The notes beneath the pieces are model-generated. The model saw only the letters and a list, made by a program, of their open reading frames with translations. It did not search any database and had not been told where the DNA came from. Positions 1 through 5,183 of a DNA stretch of 5,557 nt are shown here, one piece after another. The DNA is from an uncultured Hyphomicrobiales bacterium. Its GTDB lineage: Bacteria; Pseudomonadota; Alphaproteobacteria; Rhizobiales; Beijerinckiaceae. Location: NCBI GenBank assembly GCA_903932565.1, contig CAIZGQ010000390.1:1-5557 (forward strand). Direction: 5' to 3'. The position numbers and the translations under genes were made by a program. Each line of letters starts with the position of its first letter. The first letter of the stretch is position 1.

Positions 1-1790
1 GCACCACACCTGACGTCCACGCGGTTGCCCATGGGATGACGGATTTCGGCGCGCCGCTCGATCTCCGACGAACACGTCCGCACGATCCGCACAAGATTTT
101 CCTGCAGCGCGCGCACCTGCGAGGCGATTGTCGCGCAGACCTCATCGACTTCGCTCGCTTGTCGGCCGCTGTCTTTCGCCTGTTCTGCAACCTGCTGGAT
201 GCGTTTGCTGACCTCGGTTGTCATGTCAGCGGTCTCGGACACGCTGCCGACAATGTTCTTGGTTGTGCGCACCTGATCGTTGATGGCTGAAAAAATCTCG
301 TTGGCCGCAAGGTCGATTTCGCGGATCGAGCCCGAAATATCACCGACCGAAGACGTTGCCATCTGCATTGATTCCGAAATCTGGTGGGCCAGCGTGACGA
401 TGGTTTTTGTCGCCCCCGATGTCTGCTCGGAAAGTGCGCGCACTTCATTGGCAATGACCGCAAAGCCACGCCCGTCCTGGCCGGAGCGGGCGGCTTCCAC
501 GCCCGCATTGATGGCGAGCAGTGCGGTCTGGCGCGAGATGCTGCTGATCAGTTCGGACGCTCCTGTGATTTCGCCGACAACCTTGGACAACGACTCGATG
601 GTACGGCTGGTTTCCTCCGAGGCTTTCACCGCGCTTGCCGTGATGGCCTTTGTCCGGTCGACTTCGCTTGAGACCTTGTTGATCGAGATGGCGAGGCTGT
701 CTGTGGCCGATTTCGCCGACGTCATGGCCGACTGGCCATCCTGGGCGCGCTGCGCCACCAGGCTGCTGTCCTGCGTCAAGCCTTCGGCCGTGGCGCACAT
801 GCTGCCTGTGATGCGTGTCATGTCGTCCATCATTTGCACGACGGCGCTCACGGCCACGCGGGTTTCGTTCTCGACCTGATCGACCATCCCTTTGAGTTCC
901 AGCACCTTGCGGCGGTCGTCTTCAAGCTTTTCACGCTCCCGGTCGGACCGCGCGACTTCAAGCGCTGCGCGCGACTGGTTTGTCTCCACTTCTAGTTGCG
1001 CTTTCTTGTAAGCCGCTTCTTTGAAAATCTGCAGTGAGGCCGACATGCGGCCAATCTGATCCTTGCGGTCGAGTCCCTCGACGATCACATCGAGCTTGCC
1101 GCTGGCCAGCTGTTCCATGGTGGCACCCAACTTGTCCAATGGCTTCAACGACCTTTTCATCAGCTGCACGTTTGCAAAGGCGAGAAGAATTGTGACGATC
1201 AGCCCGGTGATAATGCCCTGGACCAGGATGCTGGTTTCCACCGCATCAAGTTCTGCCGATGGCAGGCCGACAAACAGGATTCCGATAATGCTGTTTTGTT
1301 CGTTGCGGATCGGCTCGTAAATCGTGATGTAGCGATTGTTCAGGATCATCGCGGAGCCGTGGAAGGTTTGGCCTTTGCCCAAAACAGCGTCGCGGATTTT
1401 CTCGTCTGTCAGTTTGGTGCCAATGGCGCGCGTGCCGTCCGGCTTCTTGATGTTGGTCATGACGCGCTGGTCGCCGTAAAACACTGTCGCCACGCCTTTG
1501 GAAACGACAGCCGTTTCATCAATGATCTCACTATTCGCTGTGATGTCCTGGTTGCCCAGCCGCAAGGTCTTGCCGTCGCTGCTCCATCCTGTGCCCAGCC
1601 GTGACAGATAGGCTTTGAGCAGGCTCATGTTGGTGTCGAGATTCAATTCCATGCGTTCTTCAAGGGCTGATTGGCTCACATGAAGTGACCACGCTTGTAC
1701 CGCCGCGACGCTCAGCACAGCTGTCAAAATTGCGGGCAGCAAAAGTTGCCAGATCAGATCGAAACTGCGTATGCGATCCAGAAACTTCAT
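1..1790 (-). CDS. Methyl-accepting chemotaxis protein with single Cache sensor and probable C-terminal PilZ domain (3' end outside window)
   Basis: This is an inner-membrane chemoreceptor that senses a periplasmic ligand and controls CheA through CheW. The frame is open for 596 codons from the ATG at 1790 and runs off the left edge. Visible in order: TM1 at about 12-34; a periplasmic region at 37-186 that resembles the sCache_3 type, with YGDQRVMTN (105-113), KKPDG (115-119) and IYEPIRN (157-163); TM2 at about 188-207; HAMP at about 208-262; a charged coiled coil at about 255-330; and the signalling hairpin, whose tip around 418-456 contains NAGVEAARSG (428-437) and GRGFAVIANEVRAL (440-453). 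The last 20 residues contain RAEIR (580-584), which fits the RxxxR start of a PilZ c-di-GMP-binding domain. The upstream GAGAG supports the start. No ligand can be assigned, since Cache ligands are not predictable from these motifs. The receptor identity is secure; PilZ is an inference from a short stretch. Confidence 0.95.
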   Translation of the reverse strand, partial: MKFLDRIRSFDLIWQLLLPAILTAVLSVAAVQAWSLHVSQSALEERMELNLDTNMSLLKAYLSRLGTGWSSDGKTLRLGNQDITANSEIIDETAVVSKGVATVFYGDQRVMTNIKKPDGTRAIGTKLTDEKIRDAVLGKGQTFHGSAMILNNRYITIYEPIRNEQNSIIGILFVGLPSAELDAVETSILVQGIITGLIVTILLAFANVQLMKRSLKPLDKLGATMEQLASGKLDVIVEGLDRKDQIGRMSASLQIFKEAAYKKAQLEVETNQSRAALEVARSDREREKLEDDRRKVLELKGMVDQVENETRVAVSAVVQMMDDMTRITGSMCATAEGLTQDSSLVAQRAQDGQSAMTSAKSATDSLAISINKVSSEVDRTKAITASAVKASEETSRTIESLSKVVGEITGASELISSISRQTALLAINAGVEAARSGQDGRGFAVIANEVRALSEQTSGATKTIVTLAHQISESMQMATSSVGDISGSIREIDLAANEIFSAINDQVRTTKNIVGSVSETADMTTEVSKRIQQVAEQAKDSGRQASEVDEVCATIASQVRALQENLVRIVRTCSSEIERRAEIRHPMGNRVDVRCG

Positions 1791-1798
1791 GGTCTCAT

Positions 1799-1803
1799 CT
1801 CTC
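1799..1803 (-). promoter_or_regulatory. Ribosome binding site of the chemoreceptor gene
   Basis: On the minus strand GAGAG lies 8 bases before the ATG at 1790. It is a moderate Shine-Dalgarno match and supports that start. The residues that follow (positively charged, then the hydrophobic TM1) are what an MCP N-terminus should look like. Confidence 0.5.
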
Positions 1804-1935
1804 AAATTGAAGGACGACAGTCCCTGCAGGCATCGCGACGTCTCATAACTTTTAAGTTGGACACACGAACCGCAAGACTCGCCTGGAGCCTGCCTCGATA
1901 CGCATGCCGGTCAGATTGCGTTGAATTTTTTGGGT

Positions 1936-1948
1936 CGGGTCACACCCG
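1936..1948. repeat. Small inverted repeat CGGGT-N3-ACCCG
   Basis: A perfect 5-base dyad with a 3-base centre lies in the middle of the divergent intergenic region, about 146 bases upstream of the chemoreceptor start. It is preceded on the plus strand by a run of six T. On the minus strand this becomes a run of A after the dyad, so it is not an intrinsic terminator in either direction. It could be a protein-binding site or chance. Confidence 0.3.
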
Positions 1949-2095
1949 CCATGACAAGCGGCATCATGCCTATGGGCGGCAGTCGGCGGCCCATTTGTCG
2001 TACAAAGATCATAAGGCAGCTTGGTTAATAGATGATTGTGTCCGCCGACAGAAAATGACGGGCTCAGGTGCTGGCGCAGCAGAACGTGAGTTGCC

Positions 2096-2151
2096 CGCTT
2101 GAATTACCATTGGACAAAACGAGTCGCTTGACGATCGGTTGTTTCCAAGCG
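2096..2151. repeat. Cluster of three CGCTTG motifs upstream of the regulator
   Basis: CGCTTG occurs at 2096-2101 and 2125-2130 on the plus strand, each followed by A. It occurs inverted (CAAGCG) at 2146-2151. The second and third form an inverted repeat with a 15-base centre, and one inserted base extends it to GTCGCTTG / CAAGCGGAC. The cluster lies directly upstream of the candidate promoter of the LysR-type gene, where activator or autoregulator sites of this family are often found. The same hexamer also turns up several times inside genes of this window, so the cluster may be fortuitous. Confidence 0.3.
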
Positions 2152-2156
2152 GACGG

Positions 2157-2185
2157 TTCAGAGTTAATTATAATTAAATTATACT
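2157..2185 (+). promoter_or_regulatory. Candidate sigma70-type promoter of the LysR-type regulator
   Basis: TTCAGA (2157-2162, four of six matches to the -35 consensus) is followed after 17 bases by TATACT (2180-2185, five of six matches to the -10 consensus). Transcription would begin near 2192 and give a leader of about 34 bases before the GTG at 2226. The spacer contains the 14-base palindrome at 2164-2177. A second hexamer, TATAAT at 2169-2174, matches the -10 consensus perfectly but has no partner at the right distance upstream. The assignment comes from reading the sequence only. Confidence 0.35.
2164..2177. promoter_or_regulatory. Perfect 14-base palindrome, candidate operator of the LysR-type regulator
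   Basis: TTAATTATAATTAA is identical to its own reverse complement. It also satisfies the loose T-N11-A pattern typical of LysR-type binding sites (T at 2164, A at 2176), although such a match is easy in AT-rich DNA. It sits between the candidate -35 and -10 elements, so a bound protein would cover the promoter, which is consistent with autorepression. That reading is inference; AT-rich DNA yields palindromes more readily than average DNA. Confidence 0.4.
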
Positions 2186-2214
2186 TATTTTCTAATATCA
2201 CATAACTTAAACGT

Positions 2215-2222
2215 GGAAAGAG
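2215..2222 (+). promoter_or_regulatory. Ribosome binding site that fixes the GTG start of the LysR-type gene
   Basis: GGAAAGAG lies 3 bases before the GTG at 2226, with its GGAAAG core ending 5 bases before it. An in-frame TAA at 2208-2210 rules out any earlier start. The LysR-type helix-turn-helix begins only a few residues downstream, as is normal for the family, so GTG is the best initiation codon. Confidence 0.6.
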
Positions 2223-2225
2223 CGC

Positions 2226-3488
2226 GTGCAGGCATCCCCGACGCTTCGTCAATTGAAAGCGCTCAATGCCGTTGCCGTAACGGGAAGTCTTGGTGGTGCT
2301 GGAGCCGCTTTGGCTTTGACGCAGCCAGCCGTGACGCAGGCCTTGTCAAAGCTCGAAGCTATCGTCGGCGTTGAGCTCATCCGACGCACCGCCACGGGAT
2401 CGTTTCCAAGCCCCGCCGGAGCCTTGCTCGTGCCTCGCATTCAGGCCTGCTTGCGAAAGATCGAACGGGCCTTGATCGAGCCCTATGAGGGCCGGTGCAT
2501 AACAACTGAGGCACAGGCTTCGGGTCTTGCGGCCAAGCTGACGGATACGCATCTGCGCGTGCTGATTGCAATCTGGGATGCGGGCACTGCTGCGGGCGCA
2601 GCTGATGCGCTTCATCTGTCCAAAAGTACGTTGCTTCGGTCGGCGCGAGATCTGGAAGAGCTTTTGAGCCACGACGTTTTCAAGCGCGTCGGGCAGGATC
2701 TACAGGTGAATGCGACAGGGGCTGCCTTTGCACATTGCGTGCAGGTTGCTCTCAAAGAAATCGAAAAAGGCCTAGCAGACCTTGTTGCTTTTAAATCAAC
2801 CACTGCAACGCGATTGGCCATCGGTATCGTTCCGCAATACATTGGCATGGTTCTATTTGGTGCGCTGGAGGCGTTTATCCAGCAGTTTCCCACGTCCAAT
2901 ATTGAACTGCAGGAAGGCAATCACGACAGTCTCGTGTCGGCTTTGTTGTCACGAAAGATCGATATTTTGATCGGCAATACGGCCCGGCCAGATCTTGCCG
3001 GACACGTCACCGAGCACGTTTTTTTCCAGGAAGATTTTCAAGTCGTCGCAAGGCTGGATCATCCGTTGGCGCTGCTGAACCGTGACCTGACGATCGCGGA
3101 CCTTGCAAGCTGTTCGTGGATCTTGCCACCCGTTGGAACGCCACGCCGCGACGCATTTCTGACGCTGTTTGCAGATTTGCCGGAAGCGCCGCTTGTGGCA
3201 GTTGAAACGAGTTCGCCAGCGCTGCATCTGTTGATGCTTTTCAAATCGAACTGCTTGTCGATTTTAACGCCGCGCGAAGTCGTCAACGAAGTCTGTTATG
3301 GTCATGGCCGCCTCGCCATTCTGCCGTCGCCGCCGCTTCCGGGTGTGGATGTGAAAGGTTATATGACGCGCGCAGATTGGGAACCAACCCCTCGGCAGCG
3401 CCAGTTCCTCGACATGCTTGAGCAGCGGGCAGATGCGGCTGCACCCGAGCAGTTTCTCAAAGTCGTGCAGGTGCGCCGCTATTTCTGA
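2226..3488 (+). CDS. LysR-type transcriptional regulator with duplicated DNA-binding domain
   Basis: This is a cytoplasmic DNA-binding regulator of 420 residues, against about 300 for ordinary LysR-type proteins. The extra length is a second winged helix-turn-helix. The first copy spans about 7-83 (SLGGAGAALALTQPAVTQAL, 21-40; KLEAIVGVELIRR, 42-54) and the second about 107-183 (TAAGAADALHLSKSTLLRSA, 121-140; DLEELLSHDVFKR, 142-154). They align without gaps at an offset of exactly 100 residues, sharing L10/L110, L13/L113, G20/G120, L43-E44/L143-E144, R54/R154, G65/G165 and I79-E80/I179-E180. The periplasmic-binding-protein-like effector domain follows at about 195-400, with the motif WILPPVGTPRR starting near residue 299, as seen in LysR-type proteins of the PcaQ/GbpR kind. 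The target genes and inducer are unknown; no metabolic gene is adjacent. It is divergent from the chemoreceptor and may regulate itself through the upstream palindrome. Confidence 0.93.
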   Translation: MQASPTLRQLKALNAVAVTGSLGGAGAALALTQPAVTQALSKLEAIVGVELIRRTATGSFPSPAGALLVPRIQACLRKIERALIEPYEGRCITTEAQASGLAAKLTDTHLRVLIAIWDAGTAAGAADALHLSKSTLLRSARDLEELLSHDVFKRVGQDLQVNATGAAFAHCVQVALKEIEKGLADLVAFKSTTATRLAIGIVPQYIGMVLFGALEAFIQQFPTSNIELQEGNHDSLVSALLSRKIDILIGNTARPDLAGHVTEHVFFQEDFQVVARLDHPLALLNRDLTIADLASCSWILPPVGTPRRDAFLTLFADLPEAPLVAVETSSPALHLLMLFKSNCLSILTPREVVNEVCYGHGRLAILPSPPLPGVDVKGYMTRADWEPTPRQRQFLDMLEQRADAAAPEQFLKVVQVRRYF

Positions 3489-3501
3489 CATCTGCATGTC
3501 A
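3486..3501 (+). repeat. Hairpin TGACAT-CTGC-ATGTCA over the regulator's stop codon
   Basis: A perfect 6-base stem with a 4-base loop starts at the TGA stop of the LysR-type gene. No T-run follows, so it is a poor intrinsic terminator. It could still protect the 3' end of the transcript or aid Rho-dependent termination. The stem is short and modest in GC. Confidence 0.3.
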
Positions 3502-3518
3502 AGGCTTTGGTCCACGGC

Positions 3519-3549
3519 GCGCGACCGTAAATCTGCCTGATTGTCGCGC
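3519..3549. repeat. Inverted repeat GCGCGAC-N17-GTCGCGC
   Basis: A perfect 7-base GC-rich inverted repeat with a 17-base centre lies in the 126-base gap between the regulator and the SIMPL gene. About ten bases further on is another palindrome, TGCGGCCGCA (3560-3569). The long loop and lack of a T-run argue against a classical terminator. A protein-binding site or chance in GC-rich DNA are both possible. Confidence 0.3.
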
Positions 3550-3617
3550 ACCATTGTGCTGCGGCCGCACGATGCTGCGTTGTGCGATGACAAACACCTT
3601 TAGAATGGATCAATTTG

Positions 3618-4358
3618 ATGAGACACTTTTTAACGATAGGATCCGTTGCATCCGCGTTGATCTGGTCCGGGATCGCGCTTGCCGCACCCGATACGGATGC
3701 TGCGCACGCGCCGCAAATTTCGCTCAATGGCTCAGCGTTTGTTGAAGTGCGGCCGGATCAGGCATCCTTCACGCTCGGCGTTGTCAGTGAGAAGCCAACA
3801 GCGGCAGAGGCGGCAGCCGATAATGCGCGCGCTGGAACGGCGGCCCTTGAGATGCTGAAATCGCTTGGCATCGAGGCCAAGGACATTCGCACGACAAACC
3901 TGACATTGTCGCCTGTGACGGGGGAGGAGCGCGAGCAGCGCGGCCCGGGGCCGATCAAGCGCGGCATCGTCGGCTATCGCGCCTCAACGTCGCTCCTGGT
4001 TCTGATCCGCGACGTGGACAAGGCCGGGATGATTGCCGCCAAAGTCATCGATGCGGGCGGAAACACTTATGGCGGGCTGACCTTTTCCGTTTCAGACCGC
4101 AGCGCGCGTGAGGATGACTTGCGCGGCAAGGCGGTGAGCGAAGCGATGCGCAAGGCGTCTCTCTATGCCCATGGCGCGGGCATGAAGCTCGGACGTCTCA
4201 TCTCGCTTGTGCCGGAGGAAAATCACCCCATCGCCTATGCAAACGACATGGGCATGGCGCGCATGGCGTCTGCAGCGCCCATGGCCCTGCCGGTTGAGCC
4301 CGGCGTGTCGCGCATCGAAGTGCGCGTGGCCGCGAGCTTCGAGCTTGTGCCGGAATAA
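3618..4358 (+). CDS. Secreted SIMPL-domain (DUF541) periplasmic protein, BP26/YggE-like
   Basis: The product has 246 residues. A signal peptide spans about 1-22 (RH near the start, a hydrophobic core, ALA before the likely cut after Ala22), which places it in the periplasm. The SIMPL domain covers about 34-245: GSAFVEVRPDQASFTLGV (38-55) is the family's opening strand with its Pro-Asp pair, LGIEAKDIRTTNLTLSP (83-99) and VGYRAS (118-123) follow, and the C-terminal half has the usual Ala-rich helix ending in GAGMKLGRL. The C-terminal AAPMALPVEPG-to-SFELVPE segment resembles Brucella BP26. Family members form ring-like oligomers and, in E. coli YggE, are linked to oxidative stress; the molecular role is unresolved. 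The ATG at 3618 is preferred to the adjacent TTG at 3615. The ribosome site is weak (GGA at 3607-3609). The gene stands alone and converges on the transporter operon. Confidence 0.93.
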   Translation: MRHFLTIGSVASALIWSGIALAAPDTDAAHAPQISLNGSAFVEVRPDQASFTLGVVSEKPTAAEAAADNARAGTAALEMLKSLGIEAKDIRTTNLTLSPVTGEEREQRGPGPIKRGIVGYRASTSLLVLIRDVDKAGMIAAKVIDAGGNTYGGLTFSVSDRSAREDDLRGKAVSEAMRKASLYAHGAGMKLGRLISLVPEENHPIAYANDMGMARMASAAPMALPVEPGVSRIEVRVAASFELVPE

Positions 4359-4361
4359 AAC

Positions 4362-5183
4362 TTATCGGCTGCGTTGTGAGGCATGCCAGGAGACGAAAAA
4401 TCTCTCGGCAAAGCCCACAACGTAGAAAAGTGCCGATGCCACAAGCGCCAAAATAATGACGACGGAAAACATGATTGTCGTGTCCAGCGTGCCGCTGGCC
4501 TGCACGAGCAAATAGCCCCAGCCTTTGTCGGATGCGACGAACTCGGCAATGATGCCGCCGATGACAGCAAGGCTGGTGGCAACCTTGATGCCCGCAAAGA
4601 TCGAGGGCAGGGCCTGGGGCAGGCGCATGCGCAGGAACACGCGACTGCGCTTGGCCCGCAGCACGGTGGCGAGGCGCAACAATTCCGGATCAATCGCTAC
4701 GAGCCCCGAGATCGTCGACACGAGAATGGGGAAAAAGGCGATGGAGCCGGTGATCAGCACGCGCGGCATGAACCCATAGCCAAACCAGACCACAAACAAG
4801 GGCGCGAGGGCGACTTTGGGAACGGCGTTGAAGGCCACGACAATTGGATAAAACAGGCGTTCCACAATGGGAATGGCCACAATGCAGATGCCCAGCGGCA
4901 CGGCGATGACGATGCCAATCAAAAGCCCGATGAGGATTTCACTCATCGTCACAAGGCCATGGTTGAACAGCGTGGCGCGTTCGCTCCAGCTGCGAAACAA
5001 CACATCCCATGGGGCGGGAAGGATGTAGGCCGGTGGCTTCACAAAAATGATGACGGCCGACCACAGCGCAATCGCAAACACAGCCGAGGCAAGGCCCCAA
5101 AGTGCGGTCTGCGTGCCGCTGGACATGACATAAGGCTTGCGGCCAAGCGACGGGGCCGATGACGTGGACGCCACATCAACCAT
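4362..5183 (-). CDS. ABC transporter permease, NitT/TauT (SsuC/TauC) type
   Basis: This is the membrane subunit of an importer, 273 residues long, which is normal for the SsuC/TauC/NrtB family. About six membrane segments are visible: near 27-48, 77-103, 107-133, 141-164, 196-216 and 236-260. The cytoplasmic EAA loop that docks the ATPase lies at about 167-194 and ends in the characteristic LPQALPSIFAGIKVA stretch (188-202). YILPAPWDV (53-61) is the usual segment after the first helix. The ATG at 5183 is chosen because GGGAG lies 6 bases upstream and the start overlaps the ATPase stop by 8 bases, indicating translational coupling. Earlier in-frame starts up to 5285 would add a polar extension buried in the ATPase gene. 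The family imports sulfonates, taurine, nitrate, pyrimidine precursors and others; no solute-binding protein is in the window, so the substrate cannot be named. Confidence 0.93.
   Translation of the reverse strand: MVDVASTSSAPSLGRKPYVMSSGTQTALWGLASAVFAIALWSAVIIFVKPPAYILPAPWDVLFRSWSERATLFNHGLVTMSEILIGLLIGIVIAVPLGICIVAIPIVERLFYPIVVAFNAVPKVALAPLFVVWFGYGFMPRVLITGSIAFFPILVSTISGLVAIDPELLRLATVLRAKRSRVFLRMRLPQALPSIFAGIKVATSLAVIGGIIAEFVASDKGWGYLLVQASGTLDTTIMFSVVIILALVASALFYVVGFAERFFVSWHASQRSR

Larger units (their letters stand above)
1791..2225. other. Divergent intergenic region between the chemoreceptor and the LysR-type regulator
   Basis: These 435 bases separate two divergent genes. I find no convincing coding sequence: the short open frames here have no family resemblance, and those at the ends run into the flanking genes on the opposite strand. 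Contents: a small dyad CGGGT-CAC-ACCCG (1936-1948), three copies of CGCTTG in either orientation (2096-2101, 2125-2130, and inverted at 2146-2151), and an AT-rich patch at 2161-2210 in which only 7 of 50 bases are G or C. The regulator's candidate promoter lies in that patch. I could not identify a good sigma70, sigma28 or sigma54 promoter for the chemoreceptor. The length leaves room for a longer leader or an unrecognised small RNA, but nothing positively shows one. Confidence 0.7.

Noticed and set aside
280..879. A 199-codon open frame on the plus strand.
   Set aside because: It lies wholly antisense to the conserved HAMP-to-signalling region of the chemoreceptor, has no family resemblance, and long antisense frames are expected in GC-rich coding DNA.
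1920..1950. T-run beside the CGGGT/ACCCG dyad as an intrinsic terminator.
   Set aside because: The T-run precedes the dyad on the plus strand and becomes an A-run after it on the minus strand, so the order is wrong for termination in either direction.
1695..2102. A 135-codon plus-strand frame across the chemoreceptor start and the intergenic region.
   Set aside because: It overlaps the N-terminus of the chemoreceptor on the other strand, has no recognisable domain, and shows the irregular composition of non-coding translation.
2064..2252. A 62-codon minus-strand frame across the regulator start.
   Set aside because: It covers the regulator's promoter, ribosome site and first codons, reads through the AT-rich patch as an Asn/Ile-rich run, and resembles no known protein.
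3580..3606. Possible promoter for the SIMPL gene: TTGTGC and TAGAAT.
   Set aside because: The spacing is only 15 bases and transcription would begin about 5 bases before the ATG, leaving no leader for the weak ribosome site. Not strong enough to annotate.
4383..5162. A 259-codon open frame on the plus strand opposite the permease.
   Set aside because: Its composition (rich in His, Gly, Asn, Asp, Lys) is the mirror of hydrophobic permease codons, and the minus strand encodes a clear transporter subunit.
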